From positions 1 through 58,426 of the forward strand of contig NZ_CDSE01000039.1 of assembly GCF_001373415.1 (NCBI RefSeq): 58,426 nucleotides of DNA, given 5' to 3'. Source of the DNA: Paenibacillus dakarensis. Its GTDB lineage: Bacteria; Bacillota; Bacilli; Paenibacillales; Paenibacillaceae. Positions 46,398-58,314 of the stretch are shown here, piece by piece; positions within the stretch are counted from its first letter, which is position 1, and every line of letters starts with the position of its first letter. The position numbers and the translations under genes were made by a program. The notes under the pieces are model-generated. The model saw only the letters and a list, made by a program, of their open reading frames with translations, did no database searches and was not told where the DNA came from.

Positions 46398-47282
46398 ATG
46401 GACAAACATAAAGACCGTATACTCCGGGGAACGGCAATGGAAGGCAAGGTTAGAGCTTTTGCCGTGCGAACCACGAACCTGGTCGAGGAATTACGGCGCA
46501 GACATGATACATTTCCCGTCGTAACAGCCGCTTTAGGACGTACCGTCTCGGTTGCTGCAATGATGGGTGCGATGCTGAAAGGGGAAGAGCGTCTTAGCAT
46601 TCAGGTACGCGGTGACGGCCCGATTGGTCTAATCGCAGCGGAAGCCAATGCGCATGGAGAAGTACGAGGCTACGTGAATAACCCTCATGTCGAGATGACA
46701 AACATCCGCCCGGGCAAAATGAATGTGGCTGCAGCCGTAGGAACCTCTGGCTATATCCATGTGACTAAGGATTTGGGGCTGAAGGAGCCGTACCGTGGAA
46801 GTGTCCCGATTATTTCTGGTGAATTAGCCGAAGATTTTACCTATTATTTTGCCGTGTCGGAACAGACGAATTCTGCGGTTAGTCTTGGTGTTCTGGTAGC
46901 TCCTGATTATACGGTAGCGAATGCAGGCGGCTTTATTATTCAGTTGATGCCGGGTGTGACAGACGAGGAAATTACGGAACTGGAAAAGACGCTAAGCGAG
47001 ATTCCGCCGGTGACAACGCTGCTTGAAGAAGGGCTTGAACTGGAGGATATTTTGCGGCGGATTCTGCCTGATGTGACGATCTTGGAAGAGACAGAAGTAC
47101 ATTTCCATTGTGACTGCTCTCATGAACGTGTAGAACGCGCACTGATCAGCATGGGGCAGGCGGAGCTGGAGAAGTTAATTCAAGAGGACAAAAAGGCTGA
47201 GGTTACCTGCCATTTTTGCAATGAGGTATACACATATGACGAAGAGCAGTTGAAATCCGTGTTGGCACAGGCCAAATCTTAA
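46398..47282 (+). CDS. hslO: Redox-regulated chaperone Hsp33
   Basis: A holdase chaperone switched on by oxidation. The zinc-switch cysteines are in CDC (HFHCDCSHE) and CHFC (VTCHFCNEV) near the C-terminus, the expected CxC and CxxC pattern. The ATG at 46398 follows AAGGAGG; an upstream in-frame start at 46344 would add 18 non-family residues. 294 residues. Confidence 0.95.
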   Translation: MDKHKDRILRGTAMEGKVRAFAVRTTNLVEELRRRHDTFPVVTAALGRTVSVAAMMGAMLKGEERLSIQVRGDGPIGLIAAEANAHGEVRGYVNNPHVEMTNIRPGKMNVAAAVGTSGYIHVTKDLGLKEPYRGSVPIISGELAEDFTYYFAVSEQTNSAVSLGVLVAPDYTVANAGGFIIQLMPGVTDEEITELEKTLSEIPPVTTLLEEGLELEDILRRILPDVTILEETEVHFHCDCSHERVERALISMGQAELEKLIQEDKKAEVTCHFCNEVYTYDEEQLKSVLAQAKS

Positions 47283-47291
47283 CGTATTGGG

Positions 47292-48251
47292 ATGAACAGC
47301 CGTATGACGAGACAAGAGAAGGGACTATGGGTAACCGTCGTTGTCTTGACTGCAGGTGTGTTATTTATGGGGAGCTGGATACTGTTCTCCGGGGCTGTAT
47401 TTCAGGATGGGAAAAAAACATCGAAAGATACCCCTTCTGTGGTCGCATCTGTCCAAGACATGCCGATTACAGAGGAAGAATGGACTAGTGAACTTAAGAA
47501 AAGGTACGGCAGCGAAGTGTTGATGACCATGATGAATCGTCAGGTGGTCGAGCTGGAGGCTGCGGCTGCAGGCATTACAGTCACTCCTCAAGAAATCGAT
47601 CAGGAACTGGAACGGACAAGCCAGGGATATGAATCAAAGGAGATATTCCTGCAGGAAATGGAGCAGCAGCTTGGGCTTACTGAAGAACTGCTCAGGGCAG
47701 AAACGAGTTACCGACTTACCTTGGAAAAAATAGCGACAGCTAACGTTAAAGTGAGTGACGCCGAAATAGATCAATACCTCGAGCAGCATCCGGATCAATT
47801 CAGCCCCAAGAAGCAGCTGAAACTATCCATCATCAAGGTGGAAGAGGAATGGGAAGCGGAAAAGGTACTGGATCGATTGGAGAATGGTGAGGATTTTGCC
47901 TCTCTTGCTGAAGAGGTTTCAATTGATGAATATACCCGCGAAAATGGAGGCTACCTGGGATTCGTAGAAGAAGATGATCCCTTTCAGCCGGAGGCATTGA
48001 TGGAGATGGCTTTATCCTTGAATAAAGGAGATATTGCTGGACCGGTACAGCTTGATGACAGCTATGGCATTGTTTATGTTCAGGATATTCAGGTTCCTGA
48101 CAAGGTGGATGACCATCACATTCGGGAAACGGTACGTAAACAGCTTGCGCTGGAGCAATCGGTTTCACTCTCTGAACTTGAGAGCCAGCTGCGTGATAAA
48201 TACAAAGCGCGCATGATGGCTGGAATCCCTTCAGAGCAGCATAATAATTAA
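47292..48251 (+). CDS. Membrane-anchored PpiC-type peptidyl-prolyl isomerase (YacD-like)
   Basis: A 319-residue extracytoplasmic foldase: one N-terminal membrane helix (residues ~12-35), a SurA/PrsA-like helical region and a parvulin domain at ~175-275 (LKLSIIKVEEEWEA to DSYGIVYVQDI). There is no lipobox cysteine, so the hydrophobic segment is probably an anchor or a signal peptide. Corresponds to yacD between hslO and cysK in Bacillus. The ribosome site is weak; the ATG at 47304 is an alternative start. Confidence 0.85.
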   Translation: MNSRMTRQEKGLWVTVVVLTAGVLFMGSWILFSGAVFQDGKKTSKDTPSVVASVQDMPITEEEWTSELKKRYGSEVLMTMMNRQVVELEAAAAGITVTPQEIDQELERTSQGYESKEIFLQEMEQQLGLTEELLRAETSYRLTLEKIATANVKVSDAEIDQYLEQHPDQFSPKKQLKLSIIKVEEEWEAEKVLDRLENGEDFASLAEEVSIDEYTRENGGYLGFVEEDDPFQPEALMEMALSLNKGDIAGPVQLDDSYGIVYVQDIQVPDKVDDHHIRETVRKQLALEQSVSLSELESQLRDKYKARMMAGIPSEQHNN

Positions 48252-48253
48252 TA

Positions 48254-48304
48254 AAACAGGCCTTTGCAGCAGAGTGATTCCCTTGCTGCAAAGGCCTGTT
48301 TTTC
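48254..48304 (+). terminator. Terminator after the PpiC gene
   Basis: A long perfect stem (AAACAGGCCTTTGCAGCA with TGCTGCAAAGGCCTGTTT) and a T tail. Confidence 0.95.
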
Positions 48305-48353
48305 ATAGGAAACACTGTTCCGCCCCGATTTAAATGAATGCTGGCTCTGGTTA

Positions 48354-48382
48354 TTGACAAGGAGTTATAACGTTGATAAGAT
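48354..48382 (+). promoter_or_regulatory. Sigma-A promoter of cysK
   Basis: Consensus TTGACA and TAAGAT with a 17-base spacer; the transcript would carry a leader of about 145 bases. Confidence 0.85.
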
Positions 48383-48395
48383 GATGTTATAAAAC

Positions 48396-48515
48396 CTACC
48401 GAAATACTCGGATATTTAGAGGGCATATATTGAACCGTTTATTCGGTTCGATAGATCTTTTTCAATCATACAACCAGATAACTGGATATCGATCCACCGT
48501 AAACCGTTAAACGAA
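48396..48515 (+). promoter_or_regulatory. cysK leader with operator-like repeat and small hairpins
   Basis: TACCGAAATACTCGGATA (48398-48415) just after the start point is a short imperfect inverted repeat (CCGA/TCGG) of the kind bound by Rrf2-family regulators such as CymR, but the match is loose. Downstream are three small hairpins: GAACCG/CGGTTC, CCAG/CTGG and GGAT/ATCC. No S-box or T-box core was recognised. Confidence 0.35.
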
Positions 48516-48533
48516 TCCAAGGAGGGCTTCCTA

Positions 48534-49472
48534 ATGGCTAAAGTAGTAAACAGTGTAACAGAATTGATCGGCGGCACACCGCTTGTCCGTCTGAATCGAA
48601 TTGTACCGGAGGACAGCGCAGAAATTTACTTGAAGCTGGAGTACCAGAACCCGGGTTCCAGCGTGAAGGACCGGATCGCGATCAGCATTGTGGAGGAAGC
48701 GGAGAAGGAAGGCCGGCTGAAACCAGGCGATACGATTATTGAAGCAACCAGCGGCAACACAGGAATCGGGCTTGCTATGGTAGCTGCAGCGAAAGGATAC
48801 AAGGCGGTTATCGTTATGCCGGAAACGATGAGCTTGGAGCGTCGCAACCTGCTTCGTGCTTACGGAGCGGAGCTGGTTCTTACGCCAGGAGCGGAGGGTA
48901 TGAACGGAGCGGTGAAGAAGGCGGAGGAAATTATGAAAGAAAACTCCGGATTCTTTATGGCAGAGCAGTTTAAGAACCTGGCTAATGTGAAGATCCACCG
49001 GGAAACCACAGGTCCTGAAATCGTTGAAGCGATACAATCCATTGGCGGAACGCTGGATGCTTTCGTTGCTGGAATTGGAACAGGCGGTACGATTACAGGT
49101 GCTGGCGAAGTTCTGAAGGAAGCATTTGAAGACATTAAGATCTATGCTGTTGAGCCGGCAGCTTCCCCAATCTTGGCAGGCGGGAAACCGGGTCCGCATA
49201 AGATTCAGGGGATCGGCGCGAATTTTGTACCAGAAATTCTGAATCAAGAGATCTATGATGAAATCATTCATGTTGAGAATGAGGATGCTTTCGAGACGGC
49301 ACGGCGTGTGGCGAAGGAGGAAGGCATTCTGGCGGGAATCTCTTCTGGCGCAGCAGTTCAGGCGGCATTAAAGGTTGCAAAAGGGCTTGGTAAAGGTAAA
49401 CGTGTTGTGGCCATCATTCCTAGTAACGGGGAACGTTACCTGAGCACGCCGCTGTACAATTTTGAGGCTTAA
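48534..49472 (+). CDS. cysK: Cysteine synthase A (O-acetylserine sulfhydrylase)
   Basis: PLP enzyme that makes cysteine from O-acetylserine and sulfide. The PLP lysine lies in [11 protein letters not shown] (near residue 44), SGNTGIGLA binds the substrate carboxylate, and GTGGTITG binds the PLP phosphate. 312 residues. AAGGAGGGC precedes the ATG. The gene is a single unit between a sigma-A promoter and a terminator. Confidence 0.96.
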   Translation: MAKVVNSVTELIGGTPLVRLNRIVPEDSAEIYLKLEYQNPGSSVKDRIAISIVEEAEKEGRLKPGDTIIEATSGNTGIGLAMVAAAKGYKAVIVMPETMSLERRNLLRAYGAELVLTPGAEGMNGAVKKAEEIMKENSGFFMAEQFKNLANVKIHRETTGPEIVEAIQSIGGTLDAFVAGIGTGGTITGAGEVLKEAFEDIKIYAVEPAASPILAGGKPGPHKIQGIGANFVPEILNQEIYDEIIHVENEDAFETARRVAKEEGILAGISSGAAVQAALKVAKGLGKGKRVVAIIPSNGERYLSTPLYNFEA

Positions 49473-49501
49473 TCTTGATTTATTATTAATTTAAACATAC
49501 G

Positions 49502-49534
49502 GCCTTCAATGTATTATGCATTGAAGGCTTTTTC
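49502..49534 (+). terminator. Terminator after cysK
   Basis: GCCTTCAATG pairs perfectly with CATTGAAGGC over seven bases; five T follow. Confidence 0.93.
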
Positions 49535-49607
49535 TGTTGGAATGAAGGTTCTGCCTGCCTGGCTTGTATTTGCCTCAAATTAATTGCGGGGGAAGGCGGT
49601 TTCGGGG

Positions 49608-49636
49608 TTTTCAAGTAGGGCAGGATACAGTATACT
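49608..49636 (+). promoter_or_regulatory. Possible sigma-A promoter of the folate operon
   Basis: TTTTCA and TATACT with a 17-base spacer, about 50 bases before pabB. The -35 is weak. Confidence 0.4.
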
Positions 49637-49687
49637 GACATGCAACAGAACAGGCTTATACGCTTATACGGATGAAGGAGGACACGC

Positions 49688-51271
49688 ATGGACAGAAGGA
49701 TAGAGCTGGCTCAGTGGATGGAATGGGTGAGAGAGGGCTGGTCCGTGCTGCCTTATATAATTCAATATCAGGGGTGGGCGAAAGGATTGCCTGCAACCTG
49801 GGAGAAAGCATGGAAGGCTGCTTCACCCTATGCATTCGTGCTTGAAAGCGGAAAGGGAGGAAGGTACACCTACCTGGGTTTGAATCCTGTGTCCGTCTTA
49901 ACGGGGAAAGGATTGCAAGGCGAGATCACAGATCTTCAGACTGGGGAGATCACGAAGGCGGAAGGCAAACCACTGGAGCTTTTGAAGAACTGGATGGGAG
50001 AAATGCGCTCGCCACGTGTAACAGGATGGCCAGACTTTCGCGGGGGTTGTGCAGGCTTTCTAGGATATGATGTCATCCGCTCACTTGAAGAGCTGCCTGT
50101 ATTGGCACAGGATGATGCCGGCTTTCCGGATTACCTCTGGATGCGGATGGAGGAGGTCTGGATCTACGATCATGAACTTCAGACCGTCTATTGTGCGGTG
50201 CATACACCCTGGAACCAAACAGAGAGCAGCATCCCTGCTGAAAAAGATCTTGGGAGACTTTACATGGAAGCGGCAGCAAGAGCTACCCGTATGATGGAGC
50301 AGTGGGACGATATACTTGGTGCGAATGAGGATGAGATGGTGCGGGCAGAGGAGAGACGGCGCTTGCTGGCCAGGCAGGAAAGAGCAGCTTCTCTAGCAGG
50401 TCCCGATGTAGAGGAATGGGATCGGTTGACGATTGATTTTTCTCAGGAGAACTTTGAGCGGGCTGTGCTTTCGATTCAGGAGTATATTCGTCAGGGGGAT
50501 GTTTTTCAGGTCAATTTGTCGTTACGACGACATTTGAAGCTGCATGCTGATCCTGCGGATGTCTATGAGTGGCTGCGTCTTCTGAATCCTTCACCATACA
50601 TGGGATATATCAAATCCCCTAAGTTTGCACTTGCAAGCGGATCTCCAGAGTTGTTAATCAAGCTGAATGGGAATAAGGTCTCCGCAAGACCTATCGCTGG
50701 AACGCGCAGACGGGGAGCAGGACCGGAAGAGGATTCGGTAATGGAAGCTGAGTTAACCGGTAACGAAAAGGAACGGGCAGAGCATATTATGCTTGTCGAT
50801 CTCGAACGTAATGATATCGGTCGAATTGCAGCATATGGCACCGTACATGTACCTGAGCTGATGACCGTAGAGCGTTATTCTCATGTGATGCATCTTGTCT
50901 CCCAGGTGGAGGGACAGCTGGCGGAAGGTAAAGAGGTGTACGACGTGATTGCAGCAACCTTTCCTGGCGGAACGATCACAGGCGCTCCCAAGATCCGAAC
51001 GATGGAGATTATTGAAGAGCTGGAGCCGGTTACAAGAGGCCCGTATACGGGATCGATGGGATGGATCGATCATAACGGGGATATGGAGTTGAATATTATT
51101 ATTCGCACGCTGGCCGTTCAGGATGGGACCGGATATATTCAGGCTGGTGCAGGTATTGTGATTGATTCTAATCCTTATCGCGAATACCGGGAGTGTCATA
51201 ATAAAGCCAAGGCACTTATTGCCGCGGTGATGTGCAGTGAAGAGGAGGCCGCAGCAGCGGCTGTACAATAG
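49688..51271 (+). CDS. pabB: Aminodeoxychorismate synthase component I (chorismate-binding)
   Basis: With PabA it converts chorismate and glutamine to 4-amino-4-deoxychorismate for folate. Chorismate-binding domain marks: GDVFQVNLSLR, FALASGSPELL, PIAGTRRRGAG, DLERNDIGR, and PGGTITGAPKIRTMEII. The position of the catalytic Lys of E. coli PabB (PIKGT) is Ala here, as in anthranilate synthases. The neighbours pabA, pabC and folP favour PabB over TrpE. 527 residues with an N-terminal regulatory-type domain. GAAGGAGG precedes the ATG. Confidence 0.88.
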   Translation: MDRRIELAQWMEWVREGWSVLPYIIQYQGWAKGLPATWEKAWKAASPYAFVLESGKGGRYTYLGLNPVSVLTGKGLQGEITDLQTGEITKAEGKPLELLKNWMGEMRSPRVTGWPDFRGGCAGFLGYDVIRSLEELPVLAQDDAGFPDYLWMRMEEVWIYDHELQTVYCAVHTPWNQTESSIPAEKDLGRLYMEAAARATRMMEQWDDILGANEDEMVRAEERRRLLARQERAASLAGPDVEEWDRLTIDFSQENFERAVLSIQEYIRQGDVFQVNLSLRRHLKLHADPADVYEWLRLLNPSPYMGYIKSPKFALASGSPELLIKLNGNKVSARPIAGTRRRGAGPEEDSVMEAELTGNEKERAEHIMLVDLERNDIGRIAAYGTVHVPELMTVERYSHVMHLVSQVEGQLAEGKEVYDVIAATFPGGTITGAPKIRTMEIIEELEPVTRGPYTGSMGWIDHNGDMELNIIIRTLAVQDGTGYIQAGAGIVIDSNPYREYRECHNKAKALIAAVMCSEEEAAAAAVQ

Positions 51272-51283
51272 GGGGAGTAAACA

Positions 51284-51865
51284 ATGATTCTCGTGATCGA
51301 TAATTATGATTCATTTACTTATAATCTCGTGCAGTATTTAGGGGAGCTAGGTGAAGAGGTAAAGGTGTTTAGAAATGATGAAATCGACATTGCGGGGATC
51401 GAGGAGCTGGCACCGGATCATATTCTGATCTCACCGGGTCCGTGTACCCCGAATGAAGCGGGAATCAGCTTGATGGTTATTGACCATTTTAAAGGGAGCA
51501 TCCCAATCCTTGGGGTATGTCTCGGTCACCAGGCGATCGGGCAAGCCTTTGGAGGTAACGTTGTTCGCGCGGAACGTCTTATGCACGGAAAAACCTCACC
51601 GATTCACCACTTGGGGACATCGGTATTTGAAGGATTACCTAATCCCGTTACAGCTACACGCTATCATAGCCTTCTTGTAGACAGAGAAAGCCTGCCCGAT
51701 TGTCTTGAAATAACAGCATGGACGGCAGAGGGCGAGATCATGGGGCTTCGGCATAAGGAGTACGCTATTGAGGGTGTACAGTTCCACCCGGAATCGATAA
51801 TTACGGATCATGGTCATCGGATGCTTCAAAGCTTTCTGAAACGCACTGCGGGAGCGAAAGCATGA
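51284..51865 (+). CDS. pabA: Aminodeoxychorismate/anthranilate synthase glutamine amidotransferase subunit
   Basis: Class I amidotransferase supplying ammonia to PabB. Nucleophile Cys in [10 protein letters not shown] (near residue 79), His/Glu in VQFHPESI. N-terminal [14 protein letters not shown] is typical. 193 residues. In B. subtilis this subunit also serves TrpE; the same is likely if no trpG exists elsewhere. The end overlaps pabC (ATGA). Confidence 0.95.
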   Translation: MILVIDNYDSFTYNLVQYLGELGEEVKVFRNDEIDIAGIEELAPDHILISPGPCTPNEAGISLMVIDHFKGSIPILGVCLGHQAIGQAFGGNVVRAERLMHGKTSPIHHLGTSVFEGLPNPVTATRYHSLLVDRESLPDCLEITAWTAEGEIMGLRHKEYAIEGVQFHPESIITDHGHRMLQSFLKRTAGAKA

Positions 51866-52743
51866 GATTTATGGGAGTGAACGGCCGTGTTGTAGACACG
51901 GCCAAGGCTGTGGTGTCCGCTATGGATCACGGCCTTTTATATGGAATAGGGTTGTTTGAGACGTTTCGGACTTATCACAGCAATCCTTTTTTATTGGACC
52001 GCCATCTAAATCGGCTTGCTGAAGGCTGCAGCGTGCTTGGAATTAACTATAAGCAGGACACGGAATATATGATTAAGTGGATCACGGACCTGCTTACAGC
52101 TAATGGGCTTGAAGATGCATATATCCGCTATACGGTTACAGCAGGGGTTGAAGCGCTTGGTCTTCCTGCTGGTGATTATGCGAATAGAACGGAGCTTCTA
52201 TATATGAAGCCGCTGCCGGTATTCTCACCTTCTTTATATACAGAAGGAAAGGCTCTGCAGCTGCTATCGACTCGGCGAAATACACCAGAGACGCCTGTAC
52301 GGCTAAAGTCCCTTCACTATATGAACAACATTATGGCGAAACGTGAGCTGCAGTCTTATCCGGATGCCGTTCTGCTCGGGGCAGAGGGATTCATGCTGAC
52401 AGCAAACGATGAATTAGCTGAAGGAATTGTGAGCAATCTCTTTTTTATGAAGGATGGCCGCTTGTTTACACCGGATGTAGGAACAGGCATCCTACCAGGC
52501 ATAACCCGGGGGCTTGTCCTTGAACTGGCAGATGAGCTTGGCATTCCTGCTGAAGAGGGGCGATATACATGGGAGGAACTGCTAGCTGCAGATGAGATAT
52601 TTACGACAGGCTCCGTACAGGAGCTTATGCCTGTAACGAGTCTGCTGCAGTCGGGTGAACAGCCGGTTACCGTCGGGAATGGTCTGGCCGGTCCCTTTAC
52701 AGAGAGATTTATTAAAGCTTATCGACAGAAGGCAGGGGTATAG
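51862..52743 (+). CDS. pabC: 4-amino-4-deoxychorismate lyase
   Basis: PLP enzyme of fold type IV that releases pyruvate to give p-aminobenzoate. [18 protein letters not shown] near residue 17, the PLP lysine in [14 protein letters not shown] region (LKSLHYMNN) and TGILPGITR. 293 residues. Starts inside the pabA stop; ends immediately before folP. Confidence 0.93.
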   Translation: MRFMGVNGRVVDTAKAVVSAMDHGLLYGIGLFETFRTYHSNPFLLDRHLNRLAEGCSVLGINYKQDTEYMIKWITDLLTANGLEDAYIRYTVTAGVEALGLPAGDYANRTELLYMKPLPVFSPSLYTEGKALQLLSTRRNTPETPVRLKSLHYMNNIMAKRELQSYPDAVLLGAEGFMLTANDELAEGIVSNLFFMKDGRLFTPDVGTGILPGITRGLVLELADELGIPAEEGRYTWEELLAADEIFTTGSVQELMPVTSLLQSGEQPVTVGNGLAGPFTERFIKAYRQKAGV

Positions 52744-53601
52744 ATGAAGACAACAATATATAAACAGACTTATCACTGCGGAGAAACAAAGCTTGAGCTG
52801 GGAACATCAACGCTTATTATGGGGATTCTGAACGTAACTCCGGATTCCTTTTCCGATGGCGGACGTTTTAATGATCCGGACCGGGCTGTAAAGCATGCTC
52901 TTCAACTGGCCGCGGAGGGTGCTGACATCATTGATATCGGGGGAGAATCTACAAGACCCGGCCACGAAAGAGTAAGTGCTGATGAAGAGTTAGCCCGCGT
53001 GATACCGGTTATAGAAGCCATACACCGCGAAGCGCCGCATATCCCGCTTTCCATTGATACATATAAGGCGGAGGTTGCTCGTCAGGCGATTGAAGCCGGT
53101 GCCCACATCATTAATGATGTGTGGGGGTTTAAGGAAGACCCGGATATGGCCGGTGTTGCGGCTGCTTTGGATTGTCCGGTCATTCTTATGCATAACCGTA
53201 AGGATCGGGATTATACCAGCCTTATTGAGGATATGAAGAAAGATCTTATGGAAAGTGTGAATATTGCACTTGAGGCAGGAGTGAAGAAAAGCCGTATTAT
53301 TTTGGACCCGGGTATTGGCTTTGCGAAGGATTATGATGAGAACATGAAGGTTATGATGTCTTTGGATGAGCTGGTCGGTCTGGGATATCCGGTCTTGCTG
53401 GCCACTTCGCGCAAAAAATTCATCCGTACCGCGCTTGATCTCCCGGTGGATGATGTGGTGGAGGGTACTGCCGCTACCGTTGCTTTTGGAATTGCACAGG
53501 GCTGCCAATTGGTGCGGGTACATGATGTTATGCAAATGAAGCGAACGGTACGTATGTGTGATGCCATGCTGTATGCTTCGTCAGAATTGAAGCGGGTATA
53601 A
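52744..53601 (+). CDS. folP: Dihydropteroate synthase
   Basis: Joins p-aminobenzoate to the pterin pyrophosphate; the sulfonamide target (sul in Bacillus). Family signature MGILNVTPDSFSDGGRF near residue 28, DIGGESTRPGHERV, and SRKKFIRT. 285 residues. The ATG follows the pabC stop without a gap, suggesting coupling. Confidence 0.96.
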   Translation: MKTTIYKQTYHCGETKLELGTSTLIMGILNVTPDSFSDGGRFNDPDRAVKHALQLAAEGADIIDIGGESTRPGHERVSADEELARVIPVIEAIHREAPHIPLSIDTYKAEVARQAIEAGAHIINDVWGFKEDPDMAGVAAALDCPVILMHNRKDRDYTSLIEDMKKDLMESVNIALEAGVKKSRIILDPGIGFAKDYDENMKVMMSLDELVGLGYPVLLATSRKKFIRTALDLPVDDVVEGTAATVAFGIAQGCQLVRVHDVMQMKRTVRMCDAMLYASSELKRV

Positions 53602-53636
53602 TGAATCAGGAAATCATGGAAGGGCGGATATGAGCA

Positions 53637-53999
53637 ATGGACAAAATGATTTTGCGCGGAATGGAGTACTATGGATATCACGGCGTTTTTGCAGAAGAGA
53701 GAAAGCTGGGTCAGCGGTTTTATGTTGATCTTGAGCTGGAAATGGATTTAAGTAAAGCAGGAACCACAGATGATCTGACACAGACGGTAAATTATGCTGA
53801 GGTCCATGAGCTGCTGCAGGGAATCATGCGGACCGAGTCATTTAAGCTGATCGAAGCCTTAGCGGAGCATATTGCATCCAAGGTGCTTGACACTTATACT
53901 AGTATCGACGCTTTAACTGTAAAGCTGACTAAGCCACATCCTCCGTTTGACATTCATTTTGAAGGTGTTACTGTAGAGCTGCACCGGACCAGGAAGTGA
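53637..53999 (+). CDS. folB: Dihydroneopterin aldolase
   Basis: Cleaves dihydroneopterin to 6-hydroxymethyl-dihydropterin. 120 residues with GMEYYGYHGVFAEERKLGQRFYVD (catalytic Tyr and the Glu of the pterin pocket) and the C-terminal KLTKPHPPF. AGGGCGG lies ten bases before the ATG at 53637; an ATG three codons later is a second choice. Confidence 0.95.
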   Translation: MDKMILRGMEYYGYHGVFAEERKLGQRFYVDLELEMDLSKAGTTDDLTQTVNYAEVHELLQGIMRTESFKLIEALAEHIASKVLDTYTSIDALTVKLTKPHPPFDIHFEGVTVELHRTRK

Positions 54000-54007
54000 G
54001 ATACACA

Positions 54008-54556
54008 ATGAATTCACAAGCTACCTCTGAGACATCAGAGGCTTATATTGCTTTAGGGGCCAATTTAGGTGACCGGGAAGCGACACTGATGGAAGCCTTG
54101 AAACTACTGGACGGACTGCAGGAAGTTAAGGTACTGCGCTGCTCCAACATATATGAGACGGAGCCTGTCGGTTATGCAGACCAGCCCATGTTTTTAAACA
54201 TGGCTGCTGCGGTATCAACAACGCTTGATCCGCATTCTATTTTGGCTGAGATGCAGAAGATTGAACAGCGGCTCGGACGGGTGCGAAATATTCATAATGG
54301 TCCCCGTACGGTTGATCTCGACCTTCTCTGGATGGAAGGCTTGAGACTCGATACGCCGGAATTGATTCTTCCCCATCCACGTATGCTGGAGAGGGCTTTC
54401 GTATTAATGCCGCTAGCTGACATTGTTCCCGAAGAGGAACCCTCCGGCTTGTACACTACAGTTAAGAACGCGATTGGAAAACTGGATGGAAAGGAAGGAA
54501 TACAGCTTTGGAGAACATGCGGCTGGCGCAGCGCATCCGAGCTTTTCGAAAGTTAA
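54008..54556 (+). CDS. folK: 6-hydroxymethyl-7,8-dihydropterin pyrophosphokinase
   Basis: Activates the pterin for FolP. AYIALGANLGDREATL near residue 12, NIYETEPVGYADQPMFLNM, and GPRTVDLDLLW (metal-binding aspartates). The ATG at 54008 follows AGGAAGTGAG at the folB stop. 182 residues. Its end overlaps the next gene by 49 bases. Confidence 0.95.
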   Translation: MNSQATSETSEAYIALGANLGDREATLMEALKLLDGLQEVKVLRCSNIYETEPVGYADQPMFLNMAAAVSTTLDPHSILAEMQKIEQRLGRVRNIHNGPRTVDLDLLWMEGLRLDTPELILPHPRMLERAFVLMPLADIVPEEEPSGLYTTVKNAIGKLDGKEGIQLWRTCGWRSASELFES

Positions 54557-54714
54557 AAGGCCTTACTCAACAAGAGCTGGCAGCACGTGCAGATATTTCT
54601 TTAGCCGTACTCGGTGCGATTGAGCGCGGCAATCGACGTGCAGAGGAACAAATTTTAACTAAAATTGCGGATGCTTTGGACATTACTATACAGGAGCTTA
54701 AAGAACGTAATTGA
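54508..54714 (+). CDS. yazB: Small XRE-family helix-turn-helix protein (YazB)
   Basis: 68 residues, essentially one Cro/CI-type HTH domain (RIRAFRKLKGLTQQELAARA, then LAVLGAIERG). Its targets are unknown. The TTG at 54508, seven bases after AAGGAAGGAA, fits the family length; the gene overlaps folK by 49 bases. The same order folK-yazB-dusB occurs in Bacillus. Confidence 0.9.
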   Translation: MENMRLAQRIRAFRKLKGLTQQELAARADISLAVLGAIERGNRRAEEQILTKIADALDITIQELKERN

Positions 54715-54753
54715 GTGAATATAGATAAATAACGCATAAGGGAGTGAAAAAAC

Positions 54754-55776
54754 ATGCTGAAAATTGGAAATATCGAAATGAAGAACCAGGTTGTACTGGC
54801 TCCGATGGCCGGTGTATGCAATCCGGCTTTTCGTTTGATCGCCAAAGAGTTCGGTACAGGCCTTGTCTGTGCAGAAATGGTAAGCGGCAAAGCGATTGTT
54901 CACGGCAACAAGCGGACACAGGAAATGCTGTTTGTTGATGAACGCGAGAAACCGCTGAGTTTGCAGATATTTGGTGGAGACCGTGACTCTCTCGTGGAAG
55001 CGGCAAAAGTTGTCGATCAACAGACTAATGCAGACATTATTGATATCAATATGGGCTGCCCGGCTCCAAAGGTTACGAAGATGGATGCGGGGGCGCGCTG
55101 GCTGCTGGATTCGAATAAAATTTATGAAATGGTGTCTGCTGTTGTCGATGTCGTTAATAAACCGGTAACGGTAAAAATGCGTACAGGCTGGGACAGCGAT
55201 CATATATATGCCGTTGAGAATGCACTGGCTGTGGAGCGTGCCGGAGGAAAAGCGGTCAGTGTCCATGGCCGGACCCGGGAGCAGCTGTATACCGGGCATG
55301 CGGATTGGGACATTATAAGACAGGTTAAGGAAGCTGTATCCATCCCTGTCATTGGTAACGGCGATGTCGTAACACCGGAAGATGCGAAGCGCATGCTTGC
55401 TGAGACGGGCTGCGACGGTGTCATGATCGGGCGCGGAGCGCTCGGCAACCCGTGGATGTTATACCAAACGGTCGAATACTTGAAAACAGGGGAGCTTCTT
55501 GATGAACCATCACCTCAAGAGAAAATCCGGATTGCCATCCTTCATATGGACCGACTGATTGCTCTTCGCGGTGAGGCTGTTGCGGTTCGGGAAATGAGAA
55601 AGCATCTGTCCTGGTATTTGAAGGGACTTAAGGGTTCTGCAAGGATTAAGGACATTATTATGGAAGAAACGAAGCGTGATGAGATGGTGAGTCTTTTGAC
55701 GAACTTCGTCGACCAGCTGGAGACCACACAAAGTGAGGCAAAAAGCGCTTATCCGCAGGCTGCTTCTGCAATGTAG
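54754..55776 (+). CDS. dusB: tRNA-dihydrouridine synthase B
   Basis: FMN enzyme that reduces uridines in tRNA. The TIM-barrel starts with [13 protein letters not shown]; catalytic Cys in [10 protein letters not shown] near residue 103; FMN site [10 protein letters not shown] and [11 protein letters not shown]. 340 residues with the helical tRNA-binding end. Corresponds to yacF between yazB and lysS. Confidence 0.94.
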   Translation: MLKIGNIEMKNQVVLAPMAGVCNPAFRLIAKEFGTGLVCAEMVSGKAIVHGNKRTQEMLFVDEREKPLSLQIFGGDRDSLVEAAKVVDQQTNADIIDINMGCPAPKVTKMDAGARWLLDSNKIYEMVSAVVDVVNKPVTVKMRTGWDSDHIYAVENALAVERAGGKAVSVHGRTREQLYTGHADWDIIRQVKEAVSIPVIGNGDVVTPEDAKRMLAETGCDGVMIGRGALGNPWMLYQTVEYLKTGELLDEPSPQEKIRIAILHMDRLIALRGEAVAVREMRKHLSWYLKGLKGSARIKDIIMEETKRDEMVSLLTNFVDQLETTQSEAKSAYPQAASAM

Positions 55777-55839
55777 CAGGTAAAACGTCATCTTCATTTA
55801 TGGCAAAAAATAGCGTTTTCATTTATGCGATTACGTTCA

Positions 55840-55868
55840 TTGACTTTTTGAAATGGTTACCATATAAT
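55840..55868 (+). promoter_or_regulatory. Sigma-A promoter of greA
   Basis: TTGACT and TATAAT with a 17-base spacer, 127 bases before the ATG. No terminator with a T run was seen between dusB and this promoter. Confidence 0.85.
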
Positions 55869-55995
55869 TTTTCAGTATAAATTCGCCTTGATATACAGCA
55901 AGCATCAGGGGGAGGGGTTCTGTTCCCCGAAGATTCGCATATAGTATGGTGGTATGGTGGTTTAAATTATCTACATGACAGGAGAATCGGTTGAG

Positions 55996-58139
<2,144 letters not shown>

Positions 58140-58152
58140 TAATATGAACATG

Positions 58153-58198
58153 GGAACGGTTTAAACGATGTACATCGCTTAAACTGTTCCTTTTTTTA
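58153..58198 (+). terminator. Terminator after lysS
   Basis: An about 19-base stem (GGAACGGTTTAAACGATGT with its complement, two mismatches) followed by seven T. Confidence 0.93.
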
Positions 58199-58314
58199 TA
58201 TAGGGAATGACCTTAGAACCACATTCGGCGGAACAACAATGGATCAGTTATAGAGGTATGTAACTGCGACAAGATTATGTGATATTTTTCCAAAAAAAAG
58301 TTAGCTATTTAGGG

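Noticed and set aside
48531..49271. A 246-codon reverse-strand open frame across cysK
   Set aside because: Mirror of the conserved cysK coding frame with no ribosome site and no recognisable protein.
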